Source: Xiphydria camelus
Taxonomy: Eukaryota > Arthropoda > Insecta > Hymenoptera > Xiphydriidae
Length of the DNA stretch: 64,000 nt
Direction of reading: 5' to 3'
Assembly: GCA_963678675.1 (NCBI GenBank)
Contig: OY783198.1
Span: forward strand, 1,307,001-1,371,000
Shown here: in pieces, positions 25,440 through 37,573 of the stretch
How the letters are laid out: each line of letters opens with the position of its first letter
Position numbering within the stretch: the stretch's first letter is position 1
Notes under the pieces: generated by a model
Seen by the model: only the letters and a program-made list of their open reading frames with translations
What the model was told of the DNA's origin: nothing
Databases searched by the model: none
Translations under genes and position numbers: made by a program

Positions 25440-25680
25440 CGCGGCTACGGCAAAGTCCTTGGCGAAGCATGTGCCCCGTGGAATGACAATTATTTCTGGC
25501 CACTGGGTAGATGGCGCTTGGCGGCTCTCCTTTGCCCCGGCTCATATGCATGCCCGTCATGCTCGAGTAAACCGAGTTTATTCCAGGCCTCGCGAGTACA
25601 GTGCCCTAGAGAGAAAGAACACTCGTTTCGATGGTCGGATTGCCCGAGACCGATCAAAGGCTGCGTGTGCATCGCGCTCT
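25440..25680. other. CpG-poor island, possible conserved non-coding element
   Basis: Between CpG-saturated flanks, about 200 bp has ordinary composition, with motifs such as GACAATTATTTCTGGCC and GGCTCATATGCATGCCC. There is no convincing coding signal. It lies within the presumed vein intron, so an enhancer is plausible but unproven. Confidence 0.3.
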
Positions 25681-27381
25681 CTCCCTCCGCTCTCCCTTCG
25701 CCGGCGGTTTCCTCTCCTCTTCGAAAGGGAAGCGCGTCGGGTGGGCCGCGTCGCGCCGATCGACGGCGCGGTGAGACGCGCGTATACGCGTATCGCGCGG
25801 TTCTATACGGCTAATCAACGGGCGATCGACTCTCCGCGGGCGCGCTCTCGACTCCCTCCCCTCCCCCGATATCCTTCGCACACACGCGTGTAGACGCGCG
25901 AAACGGCATTCTCGGCATAACCTTTTACATCGAACGCCGGCGGTATAACAGCCGGGACACTGTGCGCGCAGTATGGGTGTACACCCGTACACACCTTCTG
26001 CTCGCGGAATATGTCGCATTCTACGTGTATATTATCTTACTCTCGTAAATACGCGCACGCCCCGTACGTACTCTACCTACGTAGCCACGATATACGCGTA
26101 CCTCCCCCTCCCGCGTGCCTAGCTATATAAGCGGATCTCCGTCGAGCGAGTACCGCGTGCGCGAGCGCGTGCGTCGACTGATAATAATACGGAAGGTTGC
26201 GCTTTCGAGTATAGCCGCGGGTATAGGATAATACACGCGTCTCACATCGAACCACGTGTACAGAGCGAGCACCGCGGGTACACGTAGGTACCGTCAGCCT
26301 TCGACGCGCCGCAGGACGACGCGCGGGATACACCACGTGCGGATTTGTCCCGCACCTGAGGACGTGCTCCCCTTCCCACCACGTCCTCGCGGCGCGGCGC
26401 GTCTACGCGTCGTGCAACTCTCGGTCTCTCGTACCTCGGGGTCCCGCGTGCGCGCGCGCGGCGCGAGCGACTCTCGAGAAGAGCAGCGACATTAAATTTT
26501 CATTCCAGGCACATTCTCGAAATTTGAATACCCACGTAAGTGGATTCCGAGCCCTCTCGCTCGCCCTCTCCCCCTCCCCCCTCGCCGTCGCCTACCCCTC
26601 CTCCCCACGCCCGACCCACCGTGACTAAGCCATACGCGAAAAGAATACAGAAACGCCGAAATGTTCAACGTATTCATTAATATTCATCAGGATTATAAAA
26701 AACAATGCCGCCCACCACCCCCGGGGACCCTGTCGCGGGGCTACGACCAGCGCCGAACGGGATTATGCGGGATTACAAGTTTACGATTGAAATTTTTTTT
26801 TTCTCTCTTTCGCCTGCTTTTCGAGTGCGCCGGGCAGAGGCGGCGAACGAAATCAGTGGGTACGCGATAACGCGCCGTTGTGCGCGATGGTTTTTCCTTG
26901 TCGGTCGTACGGTGAGCGGGGGGAGTTGGGGAACAATTCAGAAAAATCGCCTCGTGAAACCGTATCGCACCGACTTCCGAGTGCGTCGACTCGAAAGAAG
27001 ACGGGAGAAAGCGGGAAACGGATCGAGAGCCGAGAATTGCGCGAAGAACGCGGCGATTTTCCCCGACGCGACGGTCCGTCCGGCGACGTTCGCACGAAAA
27101 CGACTCGGTAACGAATTCGTTCGCGCTGCACCGGGCGCAGCGGATGCCGCGCGCGGACGTCGGAGTCGGCGGTGCCGTCATCCAGATTGTCTACGGTGTC
27201 CCGATAAATCTCGACCGCTCCGCCGACGACCACTCGCTCGCGGTCCCCGTTCCCATATTTAGTCCTAGAGAGAGAGAAACTTTTGCGCGCGTACGACTCC
27301 GCATGGCTATACGCGGCGCAGCCCTTTCCGCCTTTAAGGGGCATCGCCTTCGAGATCGCGCGAGAGCCGAGAAGGGGAGAG

Positions 27382-27386
<5 letters not shown>

Positions 27387-27432
<46 letters not shown>

Positions 27433-27490
27433 TAAGAGAGAAACGGAGAGAAAGAATATACAAGGGCGGAGAGAAAAAACGATTCCCTAT

Positions 27491-27528
<38 letters not shown>

Positions 27529-27530
27529 CG
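27387..27530. repeat. (GA)n, then (CT)n, then (CG)n microsatellites
   Basis: GA runs to 27429, an unrelated linker follows, CT fills 27490-27513 and CG fills 27513-27530. The GA and CT runs are inverted with respect to each other and could pair in a single strand. Confidence 0.93.
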
Positions 27531-30500
27531 ACCGAACGCGAGAGCGTGTCCAACGATTAATCGCTTAATTGGCACAACTCCTACGTCCTTGAGACGCGTT
27601 ATAGGAACGAACTCCGCGAGACGTAGCGGAGCGACGCTCGAAGGATGTCGCGTTTCGTCGTAGTCATTGACGTACGCGTCGCCACCGGGGATATCGCCCG
27701 ATCCGACCGTAAGGCATCGAGGGATCGATCGAAATTGACTACCACGACGACGACGACGACGACGACGACTCGAACCGCCGTCGCGCGTAAAGTGGAGAAG
27801 AGGCGCAGCGACGGCGGCAGCGACGGCTGCGGCGGGCGCGCACTCGGGCTCTCGGCCGACGCACCGAAATAGAATTTCGAAATAGACCCAATATTTTCGT
27901 CGTCTCGCATTTGCGCCACCGCGCTCGCTCTCTCGCCGCTCGAGAAGACCGTCGCTGCGCGCGCCACCGTGCGAGAGAGTGCAATCCGACCCCAGGGGGA
28001 CGCGGCGGCGACGACGACGACGACGACGACTACGAAGACGACGGCGACCGTAGTAGAGCGACGCGCGAGCGGTGCACCGCGCGAGACTCGCGCGAGAGAG
28101 GAGTAGAGACGAGATCGAGAGAGGATGTACGGCCCGACGCGACTCGAAATAAACACTCGGACTCGCCCTTTCGTAAGCACGCTTCGCCCAGAGTCACCCG
28201 TGTGTGTGCGCGCGCGGGCGGGCGGGGCAGCGTTACCGGAGGACGTGAAAACGAGACGGCGCCGGAAACCGCGCGGGTTTCTTTCGAGCGATTTTTCCGC
28301 CGATGCGCTCAGAGAGAGGGACGATATTGTCCAATTATCATACAAAGTATCGCTCGATACACTGAAATTGCAGCGATAGCGATTCGCCGTACTCTCACGA
28401 CACATTCAACCGTCGACCTCTCCTCGACGCACAAGGAACGAACGACCCCGCTCGCAAAGGACGCATCGTCGCGCGACGACAGTTCCGCGAGACGCGAAGC
28501 GGCGGAGAAACGCGCGGCGGAATCCCACCCGTCGCCAGATCCGGCCCGCCGCTCGAGACCTTATAAGATGTAACGGAGAATTACCGCGGTATATATTACA
28601 TGCGCCTAGAGGTATGCGCATCGCGAGCACGAGCGGCACCGCGCGACGATACGTCGGTTATGCCTGTACGCGCGAGGAAAGCAAAGAAAGAGCGCGTCGT
28701 CGATTTCGGAGAGAACGCGGCGGCGCACACTGCGTCGCGTCGCGTCGTATCGCTGGTTCGTCTCGTCGTGGCGCGGCGGCCGCGGCCCACTTGGAACGGG
28801 ATCGGTGGTCGGGGATATAGCGCGTCGCGCGTATATTTGCCGGCCGCGCGACGGCTGGTCGCTCGCTCGAGTTTTCTCAGCCGCGCGCGTGAGAAAAAAT
28901 AGGACGGCTGCAGTTATAATACGAGAGCGCGCGCTGCTTTTCCGCCGCTCTATATTTTTCCGCGTGCATGCGTCGTGTGGTGGAAGATCGTGACGCGCGG
29001 CAATCGCGTCGGGCGGTGCGGCGCGTTGGATCGCAGATATCATCACTCTGAATAAAATTCCAGTGAAATTCATTTCGCATACAGGATACGCGGCAGCCGT
29101 GTAACTGCAAACCGCACTTTTACCGCAATTCAATCGACATTATCGGTCCATTCCGCCTTTTTATTTCCAGCGAGTGCGATACATAGCATTCTCCATTCTC
29201 AGCGATGTTACGAGCACGAAAATCACTCCGATGCGCGTAAATATAAATAGGTACGCGCGCGTGGAAAATACAACGCACCTAAGACATGCGTAACCCAGAA
29301 GCGTCTCTCTGTACGCGTGGAAGGAGCGAACGACCGATCGTCGTCCGACGCTAAAAAAGTAAGATGCCCGCCTACAGAAAAGAATCTCGCCCGGGAAATA
29401 ATTCAATTTCACCATTTCCACCCAACTCGAGAAAGACAACGGACACGGGCGATAAATCGCGCGCGAAAACTAATTTACATCGCCCGCGGTCCACGCGAAA
29501 TGTCAAAACGAACAAACTGGCACGCTTTATAGTATCGGATGTGCTGCTAGGTTGGCGCTAATGGTCAGGTGTCCCTTGCCAATACGACGGCGACGGCGTA
29601 TCTCTCGTCCGACGGCGTGACATATAGAGTTATTGTTGTGACTAGCCCCTCGGCGTACGCCGAGCTCATCCGCCGCGAGTTTCTCCGTCTCATTGTCAAT
29701 GACTCCCTCTCCCCCTTCCCCTCGGCCCATCCCACGCCGACGCCAGCGTCGCACCAGCGCGATACGCTCCTTTTGGCCGCGAATCGGACGGGAACCGGAG
29801 ACGAGCGAACTCCCGAGAAACGCGCGTGGCGACGGCGACGCGCGTCGCGACTACGCCCGACCGGCTCTCGCGGGGGCCGCGTCCCCCCTCGCCCCCGCTC
29901 GTTTCGCTCCATTTCCCCTCTGCAGAACTCGAAACACGTTCCGCGACGCTTTCCCCGTTCGGACTATATCGCTCGCGCGAGGGAAGATTCGTTAACGGAT
30001 TGTTCGCGTGCCGCGATCGAGCGAAGCGCACCCTTGCTCCGTTTCCCCCTTTCCCCCGCCCCGTCGGGGGGTTTCTCGTATACATAGATCTCGCTAAGGC
30101 CATTCGAATGGGAAGCGCGATGGCTCTAGGAACTTCCCCCGCTACTGATACCTATATATACAGCCGCGAGGATGGTTAGAGCTGCGCCGGAGTATTGTTC
30201 GGGCGCGAGAGTAGAGCGTTAATTAGCAAAGTAGTTACGTCGGGGACTGCCGGTGTAGACTTATTAACCCCGGTAGAATCGAGTTATTTTTAGCGCCCGA
30301 CTGGATCGAGGGAATTAAATAAATGTTCGCGTAAAGATTTCGCCGAGGCCGCGCATCGTGCTTCGTTTTATCTCCTTCGCGCGAGAATGTTTAGCGGGCC
30401 CGGAGAGAGAGAGAGAGAGAGAGAGAGTGTACGAATTGGATTTCCTTCGGGCTTGACTGGTTACGGGTGATATGTGTATCTCGCGATTGATCGATCGGAC

Positions 30501-30604
30501 GGGGCGGTGTTTCGAGCGAAAGTTGCGGAGCTATGGAAAGCGCAAAACTTTCGTCGAAGGTATTTTTCTCTTCGATAAGCCGATCGCGAGATGTACGATG
30601 GTTT

Positions 30605-30749
30605 ACACTGAGAAAAAAAAAGATGGAAAATTATTCTGTTAGAAGGATAATCTGAGTACGAAAGGTAAAATAGATCAAAAATTATCCTTCCAGGGCTTAA
30701 AATTTAACCTTCTTTAAGATAATTTTTGATCTTTTTGTTTTCTCAGTGT
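30605..30749. mobile_element. Short MITE with CACTGAGAAAA ends
   Basis: It starts ACACTGAGAAAAAAAAAG and ends TTTTCTCAGTGT. The arms include GAAGGATAATCTGAGTACGA and AAATAGATCAAAAATTATCC. It closely matches the element at 37962-38157, so this is a dispersed family. The target duplication is not clear and the superfamily is unassigned. Confidence 0.75.
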
Positions 30750-32495
30750 GTACGCGTGTAAAAGAATGCGGATGGAAATCGAAATGGTGCGAAAAGCGTA
30801 CCGGTAATCACGCATGCAGAGGGAATATCTCGTGGACTTTTTTTCTATGACTTGTGCATAAAAGAAAATACATAAAGCACATTGATCAACCGATCGATTT
30901 TCAGAGGTCTCGATTTTCGAGAAAAAAAATCCCAAGAGATAAAGGAGACGACCGAGCGATCGATTCGAAGAGAAAACTCACTTGGCGTCGAGATTTCGCC
31001 GTATCTCCGCGTGGTACAACCATACAGAACAGGGATATTCCGATGGATCTCTAGATCTCGCGCGCGCGCGCGCGCGCGCGAGTTGAGTCGCTATAGGTCC
31101 GGTAGCCGCCGAGCAGTCTACCTGATCCTATACCCGTACACCGCGCACACGTGCCCCTTTCCACCAATACAACAACCGCCGCTATACCACCATCGGCACC
31201 GGCACCACCACCAGCAGCAGCAGCAGCACCGCGACCAACGCTGCATCCCACTTCCCCGTCTACGTCGCACACGCGAGGTATTATATAGAGCGGACCTGCG
31301 GGTTCCTCTCCGAGTATGGGCACGGGGCCGTACGTGCTCGGGGTATGTACGCAGCGATTTTCTCCCTCCTTCCCCTTCGCCGCACAACCAATCTGGTACC
31401 TATCTATTCCCGCACTAAGACACCGCGATAATGCCACCGCGCCGTCGATGTAACGAGCGCGACATTGATTTCCCAACGTGGAGTTTGCCGGCGAAAAGTC
31501 GCGCGACCGTTTCGCTCCACGTGACGTGGGTACCAAAAAAAAAAATATTGGAAACGAAGCGGCATTCGTGCGTAATTCGCTCGACGCGATACGCTTCCAT
31601 TGCATCGATGGAAGATTGATCGAAATCCTTTGAAGAAATAATTTCGATGAAACACGAGCGCCTCCGAACGAGAAATTCGTACGGTTTAGCTCGACACACG
31701 TGTGATCCACATTGCTCGCGTCGACATTCGAGCCGCGATAAGCGACAGCTCGCGATATTCTCACCCCGCAGTCGCGGAGCAGAAGCGTGCGGGTAGCACG
31801 CGCTAATTGACGGCAATTAATTCCGACGCGCCCGCCCGCGCGCGGTGTGTAATCTTATTACGACTACCGATCAAAGTGCAACTGTGGCGGCGGGCGCAAC
31901 GTGCGATTCGTTGCTTGAAAATTCGAGGTGACGGCTATCAACGGACCGACGAGAAAATCCCCCCGGACGGGGAGAAAAACGACAGCCCATTCGAGTCGTG
32001 GAAAAACTGATTACATCGTTGGCGAATAAAGTAGCGACAGAGCGATCGAGGCTCTCGCGCGACGAGAGATCCGGCGTCGTAAAATCAAAAAACTCCCGTT
32101 ATAACCGTGCCAACTCGCGCCGCCCCCTACGAGCAGGCAACCCCGTTATACCGTCGCGTATTCCGTGGACCGGGCTGTACTCGCGTGTATAGGTACAGCC
32201 TCACACAGCCCCATATGTATACGCATAGAGCGAGGGGAGGATAGTTGTGAAGAAAGCGACGTCTGTACCGGCATGCGACACAGTTGGGTATAGGTATACA
32301 GCTGCGCGGTGGGCATCGAGAAGAAAGAGAATATATACGTGTACACACACACGGGGTGGGAGACTCGGCTGTAAGCCAACAGAAGTATGTAAGGACGGGT
32401 TTCCGATTAAGGCCTTATAATTGACGTCTCGGCCCTCTCCCTCGCCTCTTACCCCCGTTCCCCGGTTGTTAGTCACCACCGCTGCAACTGCGGGA

Positions 32496-32526
<31 letters not shown>

Positions 32527-32912
32527 TGCGCGCACGGAGATCGACGCGCGCGTTTGCCTCCCGAAACGAACCCCCCCTACCCGCGTATACCGCGACGACT
32601 GCCACCGGCCGAGACGCGAAACTCACCGGGTGCGCAGCCCACAGGTAGGTCGACCTCGCGCGATCCTCGTTTCGCTCACGGCGGAACGGGGGAAACGGGC
32701 TCGCGAGTGCGAGTTTCGAACTCGCGCCGTGTGTGTAAAAGTACGTCCTAATGGGTGTCGTACTCACGCACGTCGACGGACACTGCGGCGTGCGCGGAAA
32801 AACGCGGAGCGTCACCCCGCGTCGTTACGATTTCCGGGGGGGATCGATATTCATTTCGGGAGAGTACAAAGTACGTAGGTACTCCCGATACGTTCAACTT
32901 TTCCATTTCGAT
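30750..32912. other. Non-coding, intron directly after the vein exon
   Basis: Contains a CG run at 31.06 kb, CAC/CAG triplets near 31185-31235 and a GCC run at 32502-32526. It begins with the GTGAGT donor on the minus strand. No acceptor/exon pair could be supported. Confidence 0.5.
31059..31081. repeat. (CG)n microsatellite
   Basis: A pure CG run. Others of similar kind are at about 38228-38243, 42001-42017, 56941-56960 and 57943-57962. Their frequency points to a genome with little CpG loss. Confidence 0.93.
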
Positions 32913-32918
32913 ACTCAC
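32913..32918 (-). promoter_or_regulatory. Splice donor of the vein exon
   Basis: On the minus strand the exon ends TACG and is followed directly by GTGAGT. The intron is phase 1: one base of a codon stays on the exon. Protein similarity that I recognise ends about here, and the frame closes soon after. This places the intron and all remaining exons at lower coordinates. Confidence 0.75.
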
Positions 32919-33999
32919 CGTAATCCGAGCGTACCACCGCCACGACCTCCTGCTCGTTCTTCTTGGTGCGTATCACCGGCTCCCCGAGGATCGTGAAGTT
33001 TCTGGGTCCCATGCGGTTCACAAACACTAGATACACTTTACCCCTCTTGATGTTCGCCCTGACCGCTCCGCCCTGATCGTGCTGCCCCCCGGTGCCGTCG
33101 CACAGGGTCGACTTGCCCGGCGCCTTGTCGCGGAAGTGCAGGCGCACGCTGTCGTTCTTGCGAAGCGGCTGAAAACCCGGTTGGCTCTTGTACACTTGCT
33201 TCACTTCGAAGGTCACGGCATAGTTCGAGCCCGGCCTCCTGAGGGAGGACATGCTTCTGGCTTTGCCTTCGAAGACGGTCGGGGCGAGAAAAGCTCGGTT
33301 GCCCACGTCGACGTCGGGGCACCAATTCTGCACCCTGCACGGTCTGTTGCGACAGCGTTTCCGCGTCTCCCGCGGCGACTCGGCCTTGGAGCGGTTCTTC
33401 GGCCGCCGCGGCTTCGTCGCCGATCTGATCGCCCTCGAGCGCTCCTCGTCGCCGTCGTCCATCCTCTCCCTTTCGATCCAGGGCCGACCCCGGGGCCAAG
33501 CGCGTTTATCCGGCAGTCCCCTCTCGTTCGTCGACGATTGCCGTCGCCGATACGGTACCGCCATGGTCCTCGGCCCGTCGTGGTAACCGACAGGGGTGGA
33601 AACGAACGCCACCCTCCTGCCGCGGAACGCCGTTGCCGGATACGTCGTCGCGCGGTGATAATAGCGGTACGGCGATTCCGCGGTGTAATCGTACGACCGT
33701 GCCGACGACGGTCTGCCGTCCGCGAAACGGTCGTAGTCGTAGTAGTAATCGGGGATGTCGACGAAGGGAAGGAGTCGCCGATGCGACTGCAGCTGGCGCG
33801 ATCCCGTCGCCGCGGCGACGATCAGAGAGGCTTCGGAAGCGATGGCCACCGCCGCCGACGACGACGACGACAATGGCAATGACGATAGCGACGCGGACGA
33901 TGACGGCGACGACGACGACGACGGCGACGACGATGAAAACGACGATGATGACGACGATGGCGACGACGACGACGATGATGACGACGATGACGACGAAGA

Positions 34000-34032
<33 letters not shown>

Positions 34033-34137
34033 AGATGATGACGAGGACGCTGAGCCCGACTCAGCGGGGAGTGCTACGAACGCGAGAGCGCCCCACCAAC
34101 CGCCAAAGATTCCAGCGAACAGCAGAAACGCCCACAT
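32919..34137 (-). CDS. vn: First coding exon of a Vein-like secreted EGFR ligand
   Basis: The exon encodes 406 codons plus one base. Seen: a hydrophobic signal peptide (about residues 1-25), then a serine tract broken by a few Pro/Phe/Ala/Leu (about 29-95). A Tyr/Arg-rich spacer follows (DYYYDYDRF, then many basic residues), ending RKR before the first cysteine. The conserved domain has Cys262, Cys267, Cys273 and Cys346 and contains AFLAPTVFEGKARS, VTFEVKQVYK and VYLVFVNR. I recognise this block from insect Vein proteins, neuregulin-like ligands that activate EGFR outside the cell; no search was run. The Ig and EGF domains of the family are absent here and must be in exons further left. The start is the first ATG after an in-frame TGA 22 codons upstream. 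The frame leaves through a perfect GTGAGT donor after SDY; reading on gives only 22 codons to a stop. The long Ser tract is unusual and may vary in length. Intracellular start or another name is possible, but the secreted-ligand reading fits best. Confidence 0.78.
33850..34052. repeat. Interrupted GAC/GAT (Ser-codon) trinucleotide repeat
   Basis: The plus strand reads (GAC/GAT)n with scattered GGC, GAA and AAC. The coding minus strand reads TCG/TCA/TCC serine codons. Codon mixing shows the tract is not a pure fresh expansion. On the plus strand the same DNA yields an artefactual poly-Asp frame. Confidence 0.85.
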
Positions 34138-34520
34138 CGTCCGACCTGATGACGCTGTCAGGGGATACCCCGGCCACCCCCGCGAGAAAAACGAAGCCGT
34201 TCTTCACGCGATGCTCCCGATGCCGTCGCGCTCTCTCTCGTCCTCCGCCACCTCCGCGTCCTTCGTCGCCACCACCGACTTCTTCTTCTTTCTCTTCTTC
34301 TTCTTCTTCTTGTTCTTCTTCTCCTCCTCCTCCTCCTCTTCCGCCTCCGCCTCCTCCTCCAGTCCCTTCTCCCTCGTCGCCGTCGTCTCCTCCGCCTCCA
34401 CCTCCTACTTCCGTCCTCCCCGTCCTCCTCCTCCTCCTCCTCCTCAGCCGCCGTTCCGCGTTCCCCGACGACGACGCTTCTCCTCTGTGTCTTGACGCGC
34501 GCACGCACGCACCACCGACA
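34138..34520 (-). other. Probable 5' leader of vein with purine triplet runs
   Basis: Upstream of the start codon, the sense (minus) strand is a run of GAG, GGA, AAG and GAA triplets covering about 34270-34450 (CTT/CTC/TCC runs on the plus strand). It is continuous with the exon, with no obvious acceptor between, so at least its proximal part is probably 5' untranslated sequence. The transcription start was not located. An upstream ORF lies inside it. Confidence 0.45.
34204..34401 (-). other. Upstream ORF of 65 codons, in frame with vein
   Basis: An ATG-started frame of 65 codons ends in TGA 66 bases before the vein ATG and is in the same frame. It encodes Glu-rich, then Lys-rich, then mixed charged residues, a direct product of the GAG/AAG runs. 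If it lies in the mature leader it could reduce initiation at the main start. If the TGA were read through or lost, it would add a charged N-terminus ahead of the signal peptide. Composition alone explains it, so translation is unproven. Confidence 0.3.
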
Positions 34521-35478
34521 ACCTAAACGCAGCCGTTGCGGCCGTTTCCCCGTATCCGATCGGGTTCGCACATCGGCGGTGTCGTTTCGCCGAAATTCTC
34601 ACACGTCGCACCACTCGTCGCCGCGCGTCAACGTTGACGCTACGGCGGCCCGCGCGCACGCGATTCCCTTCGCTGGCAGCCAGCGATAGGTACCGGTCGC
34701 GGCGCGTCTCCTCCGTATGTATCTCTGTTTCCCTCCTTTTCTCTTTTTTTCTCACTCTCCGCGTCTAGCTCTCAATCGTGATCTCTCAATGTCTCCCTCG
34801 CTTTCTCGTTCCGTCTGTCACCGCGGGGTGCGCACGACCGTGCGTTCACGAGACGTGGTACCACCGGTAGTAGGTGGTCAGGAACGTCGAGCAGATTGGC
34901 GGATCCCTTATCTTCGTCCTACGTGGTGATACCGCGTTCTTCATCGCGGGTTGCACGCCGACGACACCGCGGCAGCAGAAGCGCGCTGCACCTCGTCGTC
35001 TCCCCTTCCTCTTCTCCTCCTCGCCTCTTCCACCGTCCGCTGCTACCGCTACTCCTGTCTCCTCCTCCCTGTCGACTGCTGCCACACGAGGACGGCTTTC
35101 CCGGCGGAGGCGGACGCGAATCGACGGCACTAGTCATCGCATCTATCCGGAACAGGGATCGTCATCGCGCGACTGCCTTCGCTCTCGCTCGCTCACTCAC
35201 TCGCGCGCGCACACGGCGAATCACTCGGAGGGGAGACGCGGCGTCGCCGTCTTCGTCTTCGTCGTCGTCGTCTTCGCGCCGCCGCCGCCGCCGAGGTATC
35301 ACGTTCCACTACTCTCCTCCGCGTGTGTCACCCCCGACTCTGGCGTTACTATTTCGATATATCACCGGCTGGCCGCGTAGAGCGTGGGACGTCGGAGCGC
35401 TGAGACGGTACTCTCCTTCCCTCTCTCTCTCTCTCACTCTCTCTAGCGAGTCTCCCCGCGTGCGTGCTCGCACGTTCG

Positions 35479-35509
<31 letters not shown>

Positions 35510-35982
35510 TTCTTGGCTCGGCGAGAGCGAACGATACCCCGGTGGGTAGGCGACGAGGTGCCAAACTCTGATGCAGTTTCTCGCTAAACTCTCTCGTGCT
35601 TGACCGGCTTGGCGCGTTGGAGCTCCGTCTCCGGCGAAACGTGGAGAGCGTGCGTGGGCGCGGGTATCCCAGGATGCGTTCGACGACGGCACTGCGGTGC
35701 GATCTCCGAAGACTCGGGTCTTTCGGCGAATTTTCGAGGAGCCGGTGCACGCGGAGTGTCTCTCTCCTCGCGTGGATGCGTGCGACACGGTAAAAAGGTC
35801 GGCAGACCCGTGAGTCGGGCGCTCGCGGCGGTTCAAATTAGACTGAGCGGCCCCGCGTACGCGGCAGAGACCGGCTACAGAGACAGCGCTCCTCGCGGGT
35901 GCCGGTCGAGGCTCTGCGCGCGCACACCGCGCGCACTAATTGTAAGAACCCCCCGTGTGTCTCGCGCGTAACGCGCGCGCGG

Positions 35983-36044
<62 letters not shown>

Positions 36045-37216
36045 CGTGCGCGCGCCTTCTTTCCGCGGAAGGCTATCCGCCCGCGTTTCCTCGTGTCGGA
36101 TACTCGCAGAAGGATCGGACGCGGAGGCGGGTGCTCTTCTCGCGCCTACACTGAGCGAAATGGATGGTTCTCGATGGCGCGCGATTATCGAGTTACTTCG
36201 CGAGGATGCCGCGAGAGAGGAGGGTCGAGGAATTGGGGACGTGCCGTGCAAACGCAACGAATGTAATGGATACTTTTCGAAGGTGGATACACGTATGTCC
36301 AAATGTACGGTTCGATTCGGGGATAATTTACAGTTCCGCTTCGACTTTTCGACCTTTCCGTTCTTTGGCGTTACGGAAAAACGATAGCGTTAGAGAAACA
36401 TGTAAGTATTCTTGGAGCACGTCTAAACATAGACGCGGATACTACGATATAACGGAGAGAAATGTATACCTGTGTACAGAGTCAGACGCTGTAGAACGTC
36501 CCGTTTCATCAAAGCTTCTCCAGTTCCCGCCCAAACGACTATTCTCGATCGATCGCCCCTCGCGGTTGTCGCCAGTCCTCAACCACGACATCGCGAGACT
36601 CGCGATGTCGGGTTCGCGTGCGTTCGGCAAATTCCATAAAAAGAAACCGAGAGCGCTCTAGTACTAAATAGGTCAGGTACCCCGCATACACTTGTGTGTG
36701 TCCACAGTTTATATACGCGTATATTACGTATACCCACCGGTACGTCTAATATCGAATTCCGGTCGCGCGCCCCACTCGAGTCTCTTTTCTTCGCGCGCGT
36801 GGAAAGCTGAAAGGAGAAGAGAAGGACCCTCCGCACTTTAGAGTCGAAAGATCGATTCGTTATATGCACCAAGATTCGCGAGGATGCGCGGCCGGATGGG
36901 GAGGAAGTCGATCGTCTAACGGGTATCCATATTTATTTGCGGCGGGATGGTGTGACGTTATTTTCGTCGCTACGTCCCGTGCATCGGTTATTCCTATATG
37001 GGCGCGTGCCGCAGTTACCCATCGTCCTCTGACTCTATCGAACCATCAAACTTTCCTCATCGTAATAAATTCCGTCCCGTCGTGGTGGCCGTTGCACCGG
37101 GACGGCTTGGCCACGCGCGCGTCCTGCGCCATTGAACTCAAGATCGATCGGAGGCTCGATTATTACGCGACGAATGCGCATTTTCTCCTGTGTAGTATTG
37201 GAATTGATAATAATTA
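34521..37216. other. Upstream flank or leader of vein, promoter not located
   Basis: Pyrimidine-rich on the plus strand, with CT runs at 35.4, 35.5 and 36.0 kb and GTC triplets near 35.25 kb. A patch at 34846-34970 is less CpG-biased and could be part of the leader or a regulatory element. Most frames here are (RE)n or (SL)n artefacts. Confidence 0.4.
35988..36041. repeat. (CT)n microsatellite upstream of vein
   Basis: An uninterrupted CT run about 1.9 kb upstream of the vein start (GA on the gene's sense strand). Shorter ones lie at 35418-35440 and 35479-35506. This clustering 5' of the gene is compatible with GAGA-rich promoter-proximal DNA but could be chance. Confidence 0.9.
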
Positions 37217-37459
37217 GTGGGCTGAGATTCATGGCGACGTAAGTCCAGATTATCCAGATTTTTTTTAAAACCGCTTTTTGCATTTGATCCCATAAAAAGC
37301 TCAAAACAACGTGTACACGTATGAATTATACGCTTGAAATATCAGTTAGATACTTCCCTATTCGATTAAGTGCTTTGGCATCTTAACAAAAACAAAATTG
37401 AATTAAGTCCATATTACCAAAATTTTGACTTATACATCACTATGAATCTCAGCCCCCCA
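37217..37459. mobile_element. Putative MITE with GGGCTGAGATTCAT ends
   Basis: TGGGCTGAGATTCAT at the left and ATGAATCTCAGCCCCCC at the right are inverted repeats about 240 bp apart. The interior is AT-rich and non-coding, with loosely mirrored AAGTCCA blocks. The boundaries are by eye and the duplication is unclear. Confidence 0.5.
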
Positions 37460-37573
37460 TACGATGACAGTTTTTTTCTTAATGTCCTTTCATTAAAATA
37501 CTCTCCCAACACATCCAATTAAACGTCGCGCCGCCCCGTCTATAAGTACGCCGTTGAAAAAGTCGACTAGAAA

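Larger units (their letters stand above)
20366..30604. other. Non-coding, presumed vein intron
   Basis: The densest microsatellite zone: GA, CT, GCG, CCG, GGAA and GAC runs. It holds the microRNA-like hairpin at 21.6 kb and the CpG-poor island at 25.4 kb. A 361-codon plus frame at 23589 spans the GCG runs and is compositional. No gene was found. Confidence 0.45.

Noticed and set aside
33755..34495. 246-codon plus-strand frame with a poly-Asp core
   Set aside because: It is the complement of the serine tract of the vein exon. There is no domain, and the opposite strand has recognisable protein and a matching splice donor.
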